A stretch of 34,466 nucleotides of DNA from the NCBI GenBank assembly GCA_029227055.1, contig JAQXZE010000017.1, forward strand, positions 1-34,466, read 5' to 3'. The notes under the pieces were generated by a model, which was given only the letters and a program-made list of their open reading frames with translations, was not told where the DNA came from and made no database searches. A program made the translations under genes and the position numbers. This document shows, one piece after another, positions 17,515 through 26,446 of this stretch. Source of the stretch: Oscillospiraceae bacterium (GTDB lineage Bacteria; Bacillota; Clostridia; Oscillospirales; Acutalibacteraceae). Positions within the stretch are counted from its first letter, which is position 1; every line of letters starts with the position of its first letter.

Positions 17515-18687
17515 ATGAAGTCAATTTTCAAGAAGGCTTTAGCCTTCGCACTTGTAGCTACAATGGTACTTACCTTTGCAGCTTGCGGCGGTGCTAAAAA
17601 CTACGCTGCTGATAACACAGAGTTTGTTATCGGTGTTTCAGGTCCTTTAACAGGTCCTGCTGCAGTTTACGGCGTTGCTGTAAAGAATTCCGCACAGATG
17701 GCAGTTGATGAAATCAACGCTGCAGGCGGTTTAAACGGCGTTAAATTTAAGCTTGTTGTTACTGACGACCAGCACGATGCAACTAAAGTTGCTGCTAACT
17801 ATGCAAGCATGCTTGAAGGCGGTATGCAGGTATCTTTAGGTACTGTTACTACCGCTCCCGGTCTTGAGTACACAAATCTTTCTGTAGAGGATAATGTATT
17901 CTTCCTTACTCCCTCTGCTTCTGGCGACGATATCCCGAAGAATGATAACGGCTTCCAGATGTGCTTTGCTGACGGTAACCAGGGTGCAGTTGCTGCTGAC
18001 TATGTTAATGGCTTAGGTCTTAAGGAAATCGGTATCTTCTATAAGTCTGACGATGCTTATTCGAATGGTATCTATGAGCAGTTCAAAGATAAGCTCGATG
18101 ATTCTATAAAGACAGTTGAGGCTGTATTTACAGATGCAAACGATAAGGATTTCTCTGCACAAATTACAACCCTTAAAAATTGCAAATTCATCTTTATGCC
18201 TATCTACTACACACCTGCTTCCATCTTTATGACTCAGGCTAAGGATACTGTTGCTGCTGATGCAGTTTACTACGGATGCGACGGATTTGACGGTCTTGCA
18301 GGTCAGTTTGAGGATTTCTCCATCATTCCTCAGGAAGTTTCTATGCTTTCTCACTTTGACTCTAATGCAACCGAAGGTGCTCCCGCTGAATACATCAAGA
18401 AGTACACAGAAAAGTTCGGTGCTGATACTTTAAATCAGTTCGGTGCTTCTGCCTATGACTGCGTATATGCAATCTTCAACGCTATGAAGGCTGCTATCGA
18501 CGCTGGCGAAAAGATTGATGTTACAATTTCTCCCTCTGACCTTTGCGAAATTCTTAAGGCTCAGTTCACAGGTGATTTCTCATACGACGGTGTAACAGGT
18601 ACCGATGCTATTACTTGGGAAGATAACGGTTATGTTAAGAAGTCTGCTGTTAAATATACTTTAAAAACTGCTAATTCTGCTCAGTAA
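17515..18687 (+). CDS. livJ: Branched-chain amino-acid-type ABC transporter, substrate-binding lipoprotein
   Basis: Extracellular lipid-anchored binding protein of the LivJ/LivK family (periplasmic-binding fold type I). Residues 1-23 form a lipoprotein signal peptide with basic start MKSIFKK, a hydrophobic stretch and the lipobox FAAC, lipidated at C24. The mature domain starts with FVIGVSGPLTGPAAVYG, the usual first strand and ligand loop. A strong GAGGAG site precedes ATG. Codons are strongly biased (GCT, GGT, TTC), consistent with high expression. It leads the livJHMGF operon and is set apart from livH by a stable hairpin. The real ligand may be leucine, isoleucine or valine, or another amino acid; adjacency to the arg operon does not settle it. 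Confidence 0.92.
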   Translation: MKSIFKKALAFALVATMVLTFAACGGAKNYAADNTEFVIGVSGPLTGPAAVYGVAVKNSAQMAVDEINAAGGLNGVKFKLVVTDDQHDATKVAANYASMLEGGMQVSLGTVTTAPGLEYTNLSVEDNVFFLTPSASGDDIPKNDNGFQMCFADGNQGAVAADYVNGLGLKEIGIFYKSDDAYSNGIYEQFKDKLDDSIKTVEAVFTDANDKDFSAQITTLKNCKFIFMPIYYTPASIFMTQAKDTVAADAVYYGCDGFDGLAGQFEDFSIIPQEVSMLSHFDSNATEGAPAEYIKKYTEKFGADTLNQFGASAYDCVYAIFNAMKAAIDAGEKIDVTISPSDLCEILKAQFTGDFSYDGVTGTDAITWEDNGYVKKSAVKYTLKTANSAQ

Positions 18688-18718
18688 TTATAGTACATAT
18701 TATTAACAAAAAATATTC

Positions 18719-18753
18719 AATTTGCCGGCGCAGAAACTCTGCTCCGGCAAATT
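18719..18753 (+). other. Stable intercistronic hairpin between livJ and livH
   Basis: A perfect 10-bp stem (18719-18728 with 18744-18753, arm AATTTGCCGG) continues through one mismatch into an inner GCAGA/TCTGC stem. No U-run follows. This arrangement commonly protects the binding-protein mRNA and makes the binding protein more abundant than the membrane components. Confidence 0.8.
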
Positions 18754-18777
18754 GTCATAATTAATAGGAACAAAATT

Positions 18778-19650
18778 ATGAAATTAATTGAAACTTTATT
18801 AAACGGACTAAGCATCGGTAGTACCTACGCTATGATAGCTTTAGGCTATACAATGGTATACGGTATTGCTAAGATGCTAAACTTCGCTCACGGTGATGTT
18901 ATTATGGTGGGCGGATATATGATTTTTGTTACAATGAGTGCTATTGCAAACCCTATTATCGGTCTTGCGGCGGCGGTTATTTTCTGCTTATTACTCGGTA
19001 TAACAATTGAAAAAATTGCATATAAGCCCTTACGCGGAGCTTCTCCACTTGCAGTCCTTATTACTGCTATCGGTGTAAGCTATCTTTTACAGAGTACTGC
19101 ACAGATGATATTCGGCTCTGCGCCTAAAATGCTTATTCTTTTAGACCTCGGTAATCTTGAATTCGGCGGTCTTAAAATACCGGTATATACTCTTGTAACC
19201 TTAGGTTGCTCGGTTGTTATTATGATAGCTCTCAGCCTCTTTGTAAAATACACAAAAGTTGGACGAGCTATGATTGCGGTTTCCGAGGATAAGGGTGCTG
19301 CACAGCTTATGGGTATAAATGTAAACGGTATTATTACATTAACCTTTGCTATAGGCTCTTCGCTTGCAGCCTTTGCAGGTTTCTTTATGCTACTTAAATC
19401 CCCAAGCCTTACAAATACACTCGGCGCTATGCCCGGTATCAAAGCTTTTACTGCCGCAGTTATCGGCGGTATCGGCTCTATTCCCGGTGCTATGGTGGGT
19501 GGTATTCTCATTGGTGTTATTGAGGCTATTTCCCTTACAATTCCGGCAATTGCACCCTATACAGATGCAATCGAATTCCTTATTTTAATTGTTATTTTGT
19601 TAGTTCGTCCGTCCGGTATTTTAGGTAAAAAAAGGAGGGAAAAAGTATAA
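18778..19650 (+). CDS. livH: Branched-chain amino-acid ABC transporter permease LivH
   Basis: First of two integral membrane subunits, 290 residues, with about eight hydrophobic segments. Its N-terminal GLSIGSTYAMIALGYTMVYG and NFAHGDV are the typical LivH segments. The coupling-helix region containing GRAMIAVSEDKGAAQLMGIN contacts the ATPases. The ribosome binding site (TAGGAA) is modest. The stop overlaps the livM start in TAATG, so LivH and LivM are likely made in equal amounts, as the heterodimeric channel requires. Urea transporters (UrtB) are related, but length and motifs here fit Liv. Confidence 0.95.
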   Translation: MKLIETLLNGLSIGSTYAMIALGYTMVYGIAKMLNFAHGDVIMVGGYMIFVTMSAIANPIIGLAAAVIFCLLLGITIEKIAYKPLRGASPLAVLITAIGVSYLLQSTAQMIFGSAPKMLILLDLGNLEFGGLKIPVYTLVTLGCSVVIMIALSLFVKYTKVGRAMIAVSEDKGAAQLMGINVNGIITLTFAIGSSLAAFAGFFMLLKSPSLTNTLGAMPGIKAFTAAVIGGIGSIPGAMVGGILIGVIEAISLTIPAIAPYTDAIEFLILIVILLVRPSGILGKKRREKV

Positions 19651-20795
19651 TGGCATCAAATTTAAAAAATATCAAATGGAAGCACTATGTAAATTATGTA
19701 GTTATTGCTGTTTTGACTGTTGTATTTGCAGTTATGTCACTTACAGGTTCCCTCTCATCTTCAAGCATTTATATGCTAGAGAAAATTGCTATTGCTATTA
19801 TACTTTCTGTTTCTCTTAGCATTGTTGTAGGCTTCTTAGGTGAACTTTCTTTAGGTCACGCAGGTTTTATGTGCGTTGGTGCCTATCTTGGAGGTAAAGC
19901 TTCGGTTCTCTTAGAACCTATTTTTGGCAATGATATACTTTGCTTTGTTATCTCAATAGTTGTCGGCGGTCTTGTTGCTGCACTTTTTGGTATTGTTATA
20001 GGACTTCCCGCTCTTCGTCTTCGCGGTGACTATCTTGCGATTGTTACCTTAGCTTTCGGAGAGATTGTTCGTTCTGTATTTATGAATTCAAGCAGAGAAT
20101 CTTTTGGTGGCTCATTAGGTCTTAATACTCCTCGTTATGACAAAAATGTGCTCTTTATCTTTGCTTTTGTTCTTTTACTTATCTGCCTTGCAGTAACACA
20201 AAATATGATTCGCTCTAAACACGGAAGAGCTATTACCGCTATCCGTGATAACGAAATCGCTGCTAAAGCAACAGGTATAAATGTTACAAAATATAAGCTT
20301 ATTGTATTTACAATATCTTCTTTCTTTGCAGGTATCGCAGGTGTTCTTTATAGCTTTTCAAACTATACCGTACAAAGTACAAAATTCAGTTACAATTATT
20401 CCATTGAGATACTTGTAATGGTTGTTTTGGGCGGTATGGGTAGCATTAACGGAGCTATAATTTCTGCAACACTTATCACCTTCCTCGATTTAAAGCTTCA
20501 AACAATTCTAACAGGCGACCTTGCTGTTTTACAGGATTTGTTCTATGCACTTATTTTGATAATTCTTGTTATCTACAATAACGCACCTGCTTTAAAAGGC
20601 TTTAGAGAAAAGTACAATTTTAAAACTGTTCTAACTAAGTTAAAGCTCAAGAAGGCGCACGGACCCGGTCATGTGAATGACGATGAAGCTAAGTGGGACC
20701 GCGTACCTACTAAAATCAATATGGATGAGGTTTTGTCTGTTGATATTCAGCCGACTTCTCACTATACACCCGATAAGCCCGATAAGGAGGATTAA
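19650..20795 (+). CDS. livM: Branched-chain amino-acid ABC transporter permease LivM
   Basis: Second permease subunit, 381 residues. Hydrophobic segments begin near residue 12; LSLGHAGFMCVGAYLGG (near residue 70) and GRAITAIRDNEIAAKATGIN (near 192) are LivM hallmarks, the latter being the coupling region. After the last membrane segment (about residue 310) there is a long hydrophilic tail of some 70 residues, ending in TPDKPDKED, which is longer than in many family members and has no recognised domain. The start overlaps livH by one base; livG starts two bases after the stop. Confidence 0.95.
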   Translation: MASNLKNIKWKHYVNYVVIAVLTVVFAVMSLTGSLSSSSIYMLEKIAIAIILSVSLSIVVGFLGELSLGHAGFMCVGAYLGGKASVLLEPIFGNDILCFVISIVVGGLVAALFGIVIGLPALRLRGDYLAIVTLAFGEIVRSVFMNSSRESFGGSLGLNTPRYDKNVLFIFAFVLLLICLAVTQNMIRSKHGRAITAIRDNEIAAKATGINVTKYKLIVFTISSFFAGIAGVLYSFSNYTVQSTKFSYNYSIEILVMVVLGGMGSINGAIISATLITFLDLKLQTILTGDLAVLQDLFYALILIILVIYNNAPALKGFREKYNFKTVLTKLKLKKAHGPGHVNDDEAKWDRVPTKINMDEVLSVDIQPTSHYTPDKPDKED

Positions 20796-20797
20796 TT

Positions 20798-21568
20798 ATG
20801 TCGAAAATAGTTTTTAAAACCGAAAAACTCGGCATCTCCTTTGGTGGATTAAAGGCTGTGCAAAACTTAAATCTTGAGATTAAGGAAAAACAGTTATACG
20901 GTCTTGTTGGTCCTAACGGTGCCGGTAAAACTACAGTTTTCAATATGATTACAGGTGTTTATAAGCCTACTACCGGTGTGTTTTATCTTGATGATGAAAA
21001 TTTAACCGGAAAATCTCAGGAAACCATAAATCACAAGGGTATTGCCCGTACCTTCCAGAATATCAGACTTTTTAATAATATGACCGTTATCAGAAATGTT
21101 CTTGTCGGTCTTCATAATCAGCCTGAATTCAACTGCGGCGTAGTTACAAGCATTTTCCGTCTTCCCCGTTTCTTTAAAACCGAAAAGGCAATGCGCGAGC
21201 GCGCTAAGGAGATTTTAAGAGTTGTTGGTCTTGAAGAGGAAAGAAATAACCTTTCTTGTAATCTTCCTTATGGTAAACAAAGAAAGCTTGAGATTGCAAG
21301 AGCTCTTGCAACCAATCCGAAACTTCTTTGCCTTGATGAACCCGCTGCAGGTATGAACCCACACGAAACTGCCGAGCTTATGGATATCATCCGTTCTATT
21401 AGAGATAAGTTTAATGTTACGATTTTACTTATCGAGCACGATATGAAATTTGTGTCAGGTCTTTGTGACGAAATTACAGTATTAAACTTCGGTACTGTTT
21501 TAGCTCAGGGCACACCTGATGTTGCACTTAATGACCCCGAAGTTATTAAAGCTTATATAGGAGGATAA
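20798..21568 (+). CDS. livG: Branched-chain amino-acid ABC transporter ATPase LivG
   Basis: Cytosolic ATPase subunit of 256 residues. Walker A is GPNGAGKT (38-45); the signature is the LivG variant LPYGKQRKLEIARAL; Walker B is LLCLDEPAAGMNP; the switch histidine is in LLIEHDMKFV. The C-terminal VLAQGTP...VIKAYIGG is the typical LivG ending. A GGAGG site precedes ATG within the livM-livG junction. It should pair with LivF in the importer. Confidence 0.96.
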   Translation: MSKIVFKTEKLGISFGGLKAVQNLNLEIKEKQLYGLVGPNGAGKTTVFNMITGVYKPTTGVFYLDDENLTGKSQETINHKGIARTFQNIRLFNNMTVIRNVLVGLHNQPEFNCGVVTSIFRLPRFFKTEKAMRERAKEILRVVGLEEERNNLSCNLPYGKQRKLEIARALATNPKLLCLDEPAAGMNPHETAELMDIIRSIRDKFNVTILLIEHDMKFVSGLCDEITVLNFGTVLAQGTPDVALNDPEVIKAYIGG

Positions 21569-21572
21569 CGCT

Positions 21573-22283
21573 ATGGCTTTATTGGAAGTTAAAGATTTAG
21601 AAGTATATTACGGCGTTATCAACGCCCTTAAAGGCATTAGTTTTGAGGTTAACGAGGGTGAAATTGTTACCCTTATAGGTGCTAACGGTGCCGGTAAAAC
21701 TACAACTATGCAGAGTGTTATCGGTCTTATCCCTGCCCGTCACGGAACCGTTATATATGACGGCGTTGATATCACCAAAATGCCTTGCCATAAAATTGTT
21801 CATTTAGGTATGTCACAGGTGCCTGAGGGTCGTAGAATTTTTCAGGAACTAACAGTTTATGAAAATCTTATGATGGGCGCCTATTCACAGAAAAATGATA
21901 ACAATTTTAAAGAAGATGTTGAAAACATTTATGAGCGTTTTCCCCGTCTTGCAGAGCGCAGAAACCAAATTGCAGGTACCCTTTCGGGCGGTGAACAGCA
22001 AATGCTTGCTATGGGACGTGCTTTAATGAGCCACCCCAAGCTTTTGATGCTTGATGAGCCTTCAATGGGTCTTTCTCCACTTCTTGTTGACCAGGTTTTT
22101 GAGATTATTAAAGACATCAACAAGGACGGTACTACTATACTACTCGTTGAGCAGAACGCAGGTAAATCTCTTGCTATATCTGATAGAGCTTATGTTCTTG
22201 AAACAGGAAGCATTGTGCTTTCAGGTACAGGTGCCGAGCTTGCTACAAGCGATAAGGTTAAAAAGGCATATTTAGGCGGTTAA
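21573..22283 (+). CDS. livF: Branched-chain amino-acid ABC transporter ATPase LivF
   Basis: Second ATPase subunit, 236 residues. Walker A GANGAGKT (36-43), signature LSGGEQQMLAMGRAL, Walker B LLMLDEPSMGLSP and the switch segment LLVEQNAGKSL, where glutamine replaces the histidine as is usual in LivF. Four bases separate it from livG, whose last codons contain its GGAGG site. It ends 24 bases before glyA with no terminator between, so the transcript probably continues. Confidence 0.96.
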   Translation: MALLEVKDLEVYYGVINALKGISFEVNEGEIVTLIGANGAGKTTTMQSVIGLIPARHGTVIYDGVDITKMPCHKIVHLGMSQVPEGRRIFQELTVYENLMMGAYSQKNDNNFKEDVENIYERFPRLAERRNQIAGTLSGGEQQMLAMGRALMSHPKLLMLDEPSMGLSPLLVDQVFEIIKDINKDGTTILLVEQNAGKSLAISDRAYVLETGSIVLSGTGAELATSDKVKKAYLGG

Positions 22284-22307
22284 TTTTAATTTTTCTAGGA
22301 GTTTTTT

Positions 22308-23543
22308 ATGAATTTTTTTGATGAACTTATGAATTATGATGCTGAAGTTGCTTCGGCTTGTGATTTGGAATTAAAAAGACAACAACACAACATTGAACTT
22401 ATAGCATCAGAAAACATTGTTTCAAAAGCTGTTTTATTGGCAGCAGGCAGTGTTCTTACTAACAAATACGCAGAAGGCTATCCTACAAAGCGTTATTACG
22501 GCGGTTGTCAGTGTGTTGACGTTGTTGAGAATATTGCTCGCGAGCGTGCAAAAAAGCTTTTTGGCGCAGAACATGCTAATGTTCAGCCACATAGTGGTGC
22601 TAATGCTAATTTAGCCGTATTTTTTGCTTTATTGCAGCCGGGCGACACCGTTATGGGTATGAATTTACAGCAGGGCGGTCACCTTTCTCACGGCTCACCC
22701 GTAAACATTTCGGGTAAATACTTCAATGTTGTCCCCTATGGTGTTAATGACACTACCGAGACCATTGATTACGACGATATGTTGAGAATTGCCCTCGAAT
22801 GTAAGCCAAAATTAATCGTAGTAGGTGCAAGTGCTTATTCGAGAATTATTGATTTTGCTCGTTGCAGAGAAATTGCAGACGAGGTTGGGGCATATTTAAT
22901 GGTAGATATAGCCCACATTGCAGGTCTTGTAGCTGCAGGTCTTCACCCCTCTCCTGTTCCATATGCAGATGTCGTTACAACAACTACACATAAGACATTG
23001 AGAGGTCCTCGTGGTGGCTTAATTCTCTGTAAAGAAGAACTTGCAAAGCAGATAGATAAGGCTGTATTCCCAGGAACTCAGGGCGGTCCTTTGATGCACA
23101 TTATTGCCGCAAAAGCAGTAGCTTTCGGCGAAGCATTAACCGATGAATTTAAAGAGTATCAAAAGCAGATAGTTCTTAATGCAAAGGTTCTTTCAGAAGA
23201 ACTTATTGCAAACGGTTTTGAGCTAGTTTCAGGCGGCACAGATAACCACCTTATGCTCTTAAAACTAGTTAAAGAAAATATTACGGGTAAGGAACTTGAA
23301 CACAGACTTGACGAGGTTCATATCACCGCAAACAAAAATACTATTCCTAATGACCCTCAAAGTCCCTTTGTTACAAGCGGACTTCGTATCGGCACACCTG
23401 CTGTTACTACACGCGGCTTTAAGGAAAATGAAATGAAGCTAATTGCTAAATGGCTTCGTATGATTGTTGATGATTTTGAAGGCAATAAAGAACGCGTTTC
23501 AAAAGAAGTTCAGGGGCTTTGCGCTAAATTCCCGATTTATTAA
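22308..23543 (+). CDS. glyA: Serine hydroxymethyltransferase
   Basis: PLP enzyme that converts serine and tetrahydrofolate to glycine and methylene-tetrahydrofolate. The 411-residue protein shows [15 protein letters not shown], the PLP lysine K229 in [14 protein letters not shown], and the folate-site region near the C-terminus. A TAGGAG site precedes ATG at good distance. It has no promoter of its own that I can see in the 24-base gap after livF, so it is probably the last gene of the liv transcript, ended by a perfect terminator. This links amino-acid uptake with one-carbon supply. Confidence 0.97.
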   Translation: MNFFDELMNYDAEVASACDLELKRQQHNIELIASENIVSKAVLLAAGSVLTNKYAEGYPTKRYYGGCQCVDVVENIARERAKKLFGAEHANVQPHSGANANLAVFFALLQPGDTVMGMNLQQGGHLSHGSPVNISGKYFNVVPYGVNDTTETIDYDDMLRIALECKPKLIVVGASAYSRIIDFARCREIADEVGAYLMVDIAHIAGLVAAGLHPSPVPYADVVTTTTHKTLRGPRGGLILCKEELAKQIDKAVFPGTQGGPLMHIIAAKAVAFGEALTDEFKEYQKQIVLNAKVLSEELIANGFELVSGGTDNHLMLLKLVKENITGKELEHRLDEVHITANKNTIPNDPQSPFVTSGLRIGTPAVTTRGFKENEMKLIAKWLRMIVDDFEGNKERVSKEVQGLCAKFPIY

Positions 23544-23550
23544 ATATTTT

Positions 23551-23580
23551 AGGCACCAACTGACTGTTGGTGCCTTTTAT
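23551..23580 (+). terminator. Intrinsic terminator of the liv-glyA operon
   Basis: Perfect 10-bp stem AGGCACCAAC/GTTGGTGCCT with a 5-base loop, followed by TTTAT. It lies eight bases after the glyA stop. Confidence 0.92.
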
Positions 23581-23615
23581 AATGCAAAATTTTAAATACT
23601 TTCTATCCAGTTTCG

Positions 23616-23644
23616 TTGACAATAAATATCTTTTGTGATAAAAT
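23616..23644 (+). promoter_or_regulatory. Consensus sigma-A promoter of the tsaE-nrdR operon
   Basis: A perfect TTGACA (23616-23621), 17-bp spacer and TAAAAT (23639-23644) preceded by TGA (extended -10). A second -10-like TATAAT is nine bases on, at 23648-23653. tsaE starts at 23673. Confidence 0.88.
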
Positions 23645-23672
23645 TGTTATAATATTGGAATAAGGGTGTATT

Positions 23673-24089
23673 ATGCAGAAATTTGTCAGTAATTCTCCTA
23701 AAAGTACCGAAACTGTGGCTAAAAACTTTGCGTCAACACTTGTTGGCGGTGAGGTTATCGCCTTTAAAGGCGGTCTCGGTATGGGAAAGACCTGTTTTGT
23801 CAGAGGATTGGCTGAAGGTCTTGGGTTTAAAGGTGTTGTCAACTCCCCTACTTTTGCTATTGTAAACGAATATTTAGGCGGTAGACTAAATTTATACCAC
23901 TTTGATATGTACCGTATTGAAAGTTGGGAAGACTTATACTCTATATCATTTTTTGATTATTTAAATATGGGCGGTGTTCTCGCTATAGAGTGGAGCGAAA
24001 ACATCGAACTTGCTCTTGAAGATAACACAATTTTTGTTGAAATTAAGAAGATTTCTGATGATGAGCGAGAAATTATCATCTATGATTAA
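23673..24089 (+). CDS. tsaE: tRNA threonylcarbamoyladenosine biosynthesis ATPase TsaE
   Basis: Small P-loop ATPase needed with TsaB and TsaD for the t6A37 modification of ANN-decoding tRNAs. It is 138 residues long with Walker A GGLGMGKT (33-40), the switch segment SPTFAIVNEY and the acidic IEWSEN that acts as Walker B. A TAAGGGTG site precedes ATG. It is the first gene of a five-gene operon and is followed directly by tsaB. tsaD and rimI, which often follow tsaB in Firmicutes, are not here; rpiB takes that place. Confidence 0.95.
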   Translation: MQKFVSNSPKSTETVAKNFASTLVGGEVIAFKGGLGMGKTCFVRGLAEGLGFKGVVNSPTFAIVNEYLGGRLNLYHFDMYRIESWEDLYSISFFDYLNMGGVLAIEWSENIELALEDNTIFVEIKKISDDEREIIIYD

Positions 24090-24103
24090 TTGGAGGGATA
24101 GCT

Positions 24104-24817
24104 TTGAAAATTTTATCTGTTGAATGCTCAGCAACTCCTGCCTCTGTTGCAATCATTGATGACCGAAAGGTTTTATATTCCTCTTTTACTAGTATTAAAA
24201 TGACCCACTCTGAAACTTTGATACCGATGATTAGTGATGCTCTTAAGGTTTCAAAAATGTCGGTTGATGATATCGATTATTATGCAGTCTCTGTAGGTCC
24301 GGGCTCGTTTACAGGCGTCAGGATAGGAATAAGCGCTATAAAAGGTCTTGCCGCAAAAAATGATACTCCCTGCGTCCCTGTATCTACCCTTTTTGCAATG
24401 GCAATGCCATTTATAAACTTTGACTGCATCGTTTGTGCGGTTATGGACGCTAGATGCAATCAGGTTTATAATGCTTTATTTAAAATTGAAAATAATACTG
24501 TAACCCGTCTTTGCGAAGACAGAGCTTTACTTTGCGATGAACTTAAAAGTGAAATTGAAAGATTTTTGTCTTGTGAAAAAATAATTATTGTTGGTGACGG
24601 TGCTGATATTTTTTATCCGTTTGTCGAAGAATATACAAATGTAGTTAAAGCAGACGAAACGGTAAAATTCCAAAATGCAGTTGGCGTAGGTTTTGCCTCA
24701 ATAACTGATATTGAGAAAAATAATACCGTTCCCCCTGCTTCACTTTTGCCCGTATATCTTCGTTTACCGCAGGCGGAATGCGAATTAAAAAAGAAACAAA
24801 ACAGTCAGGAGAGTTAA
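24104..24817 (+). CDS. tsaB: tRNA threonylcarbamoyladenosine biosynthesis protein TsaB
   Basis: ASKHA-fold partner of TsaD in t6A synthesis; TsaB itself is catalytically inactive and acts as a scaffold. At 237 residues it is the normal length. The N-terminus KILSVECSATPASVAI and the segment VSVGPGSFTGVRIGISAIKGLA-like around residue 65 are diagnostic. The start is TTG at 24104, fixed by a strong TTGGAGGGA site ten bases upstream and by the conserved N-terminus immediately after. It lies 14 bases after tsaE and one base before rpiB. Confidence 0.94.
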   Translation: MKILSVECSATPASVAIIDDRKVLYSSFTSIKMTHSETLIPMISDALKVSKMSVDDIDYYAVSVGPGSFTGVRIGISAIKGLAAKNDTPCVPVSTLFAMAMPFINFDCIVCAVMDARCNQVYNALFKIENNTVTRLCEDRALLCDELKSEIERFLSCEKIIIVGDGADIFYPFVEEYTNVVKADETVKFQNAVGVGFASITDIEKNNTVPPASLLPVYLRLPQAECELKKKQNSQES

Positions 24818-24818
24818 G

Positions 24819-25268
24819 ATGAGAATTGCACTAGGATGTGACCACGGCGGTCTTGAACACAAAAACGCAATCTTAAACCACCTTAAAGACAGAGATTTTG
24901 AGGTTTTTGATTTTGGTATATACGAGCTAGAATCTGTTGATTACCCCAAAATCGCTTTAAAGGTTGCTAACAGCGTTGCTCAAGGTGAATGTGAACTCGG
25001 TATATTAGTATGCGGAACGGGTATTGGAATGTCTCTTGCGGCAAATAAGGTAAAGGGTATTCGTGCCGCTGCTTGCAGTGAGCATTTTTCTGCAAAATTT
25101 ACTCGCTTGCACAACAACTCAAATATTCTCTGTCTTGGCGGCAGAGTCATCGGCATTGGTACAGCACTCGAACTTGTTGATTTATTTGTTGATACAGAGT
25201 TTGAGGGCGGCCGCCATCAGCGCAGAGTTGATATGATATCTGAAATTGAAAATGAAGGAGAACTTTAA
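24819..25268 (+). CDS. rpiB: Ribose-5-phosphate isomerase B
   Basis: Interconverts ribulose 5-phosphate and ribose 5-phosphate. RpiB/LacA family, 149 residues: LGCDHGG (D8, H9) forms the phosphate/substrate site and C65 in [14 protein letters not shown] is the catalytic base. GGRHQRRVD near the C-terminus binds the phosphate. GGAGAG precedes ATG. The enzyme complements the transketolase at the left of the window. LacA/LacB are relatives, but a single-gene form in a non-lactose context is RpiB; allose-6-phosphate isomerase activity is a known side possibility. Confidence 0.95.
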   Translation: MRIALGCDHGGLEHKNAILNHLKDRDFEVFDFGIYELESVDYPKIALKVANSVAQGECELGILVCGTGIGMSLAANKVKGIRAAACSEHFSAKFTRLHNNSNILCLGGRVIGIGTALELVDLFVDTEFEGGRHQRRVDMISEIENEGEL

Positions 25269-25269
25269 A

Positions 25270-25902
25270 ATGAACAAAAATGTTTTTGTAATGGACCATC
25301 CCCTTATTCAGCACAAGCTTACAATTTTAAGAGATGAAAAAACCGGCTCTAAGCAATTCCGCGAACTGATAAGCGAAATCGCAATGCTTATGTGTTATGA
25401 ATCTACAAGAGATTTACCCTTAGTTGAAGTTGAAACTAAGACTCCCATGATGATGGCAAAAACAAAAGTATTAGCCGGCAGAAAGATGGCATTTGTTCCG
25501 ATTCTTCGTGCAGGTCTTGGTATGGTAGACGGTGTTTTAAATTTAATCCCTGCTGCAAGGGTTGGCCACATCGGTATGTACCGTGACCCCGAAACACATC
25601 AACCGGTTGATTATTACTGCAAATTACCCGCAGACCTTGACCAAAGAGATGTTTTTGTATTAGACCCAATGCTTGCTACCGGTGGAAGTGCAATTGATGC
25701 TGTAGCAAAAATTAAAGAATTTAATCCCAAGAGAATTAAGTTTATGTGCATTATTGCAGCGCCTGAAGGCATTAAAGCGTTTACTGAAGCACATCCCGAT
25801 GTACCGGTTTACTGTGCAGGTCTTGATGATTGCCTTAATGACCACTGCTATATCCTACCCGGTCTTGGAGATGCAGGCGACCGTATTTTCGGCACTAAAT
25901 AA
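25270..25902 (+). CDS. upp: Uracil phosphoribosyltransferase
   Basis: Pyrimidine salvage: uracil plus PRPP gives UMP. The PRPP loop [10 protein letters not shown] is at residues 131-140, [11 protein letters not shown] binds pyrophosphate, and the C-terminal [11 protein letters not shown] contacts uracil. An in-frame start eight codons upstream lies inside rpiB; ATG at 25270 has GAAGGAG nine bases before it and yields the standard 210 residues starting [16 protein letters not shown]. It starts one base past the rpiB stop. Product and start are both secure. Confidence 0.97.
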   Translation: MNKNVFVMDHPLIQHKLTILRDEKTGSKQFRELISEIAMLMCYESTRDLPLVEVETKTPMMMAKTKVLAGRKMAFVPILRAGLGMVDGVLNLIPAARVGHIGMYRDPETHQPVDYYCKLPADLDQRDVFVLDPMLATGGSAIDAVAKIKEFNPKRIKFMCIIAAPEGIKAFTEAHPDVPVYCAGLDDCLNDHCYILPGLGDAGDRIFGTK

Positions 25903-25933
25903 TTTCTATATTTGAAAGATATGGTGATTATCA

Positions 25934-26392
25934 ATGAAATGTCCATTTTGTAGCTATGAAGAAAGTAAGGTAATCGACTCCAGACCCACAGACGAGGGTG
26001 AAAAAATCCGTCGCAGAAGAGAGTGTCTTAAATGCGGCAAACGTTTTACCACCTATGAAATGATAGAGAGTCTGCCTATAATTGTTATCAAAAAAGATAA
26101 AACAAGACAGCCCTTTAACCGAGAAAAGCTTTTGAACGGTTTAATGAGAGCCTGTGAAAAGCGCCCCGTTTCTATTGATGTTTTAGAGAAAATTATCGAT
26201 GATATCGAATCCATAATTCAAAACTCTTTAGACCGCGAAGTAAAAAGCGAAAAAATCGGCGAGCTTGTTATGGAAAAGCTTAAAAACATCGATGAAGTAG
26301 CTTATGTACGTTTTGCTTCTGTTTATAGACAATTCAAAGACATTAACACCTTTATGGATGAACTTAGCAAGCTACTTACTACAGGTAAATAA
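25934..26392 (+). CDS. nrdR: Transcriptional repressor NrdR
   Basis: ATP/dATP-sensing repressor of ribonucleotide reductase genes. The N-terminal zinc ribbon has cysteines 3, 6, 31 and 34 (MKCPFC and [12 protein letters not shown]), followed by an ATP-cone domain (about residues 49-139, [19 protein letters not shown]). The 152 residues are standard. The ribosome binding site is modest (GGTGAT). It ends the tsaE operon, 31 bases after upp, at a bidirectional terminator. No nrd genes or NrdR boxes were found in the window, so its targets lie elsewhere. Confidence 0.96.
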   Translation: MKCPFCSYEESKVIDSRPTDEGEKIRRRRECLKCGKRFTTYEMIESLPIIVIKKDKTRQPFNREKLLNGLMRACEKRPVSIDVLEKIIDDIESIIQNSLDREVKSEKIGELVMEKLKNIDEVAYVRFASVYRQFKDINTFMDELSKLLTTGK

Positions 26393-26406
26393 ACCTTCTA
26401 AAATTT

Positions 26407-26446
26407 AAAAAGACAAGCACAAGATAATCTTATGCTTGTCTTTTTT
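26407..26446. terminator. Bidirectional terminator between nrdR and xerD-like gene
   Basis: A 13-bp perfect stem (26407-26419 with 26433-26445, arm AAAAAGACAAGCA) with an inner AAGAT/ATCTT stem in the loop. A- and T-runs at its two ends serve both convergent genes. Confidence 0.92.

Noticed and set aside
17093-17515. T-box or other riboswitch before argG or livJ
   Set aside because: The argG leader is only about 40 bases, and the livJ leader shows just one small hairpin without T-box or known aptamer sequences.
18719-18753. Terminator after livJ
   Set aside because: No U-run follows and livH needs read-through; better explained as an mRNA-stabilising hairpin.
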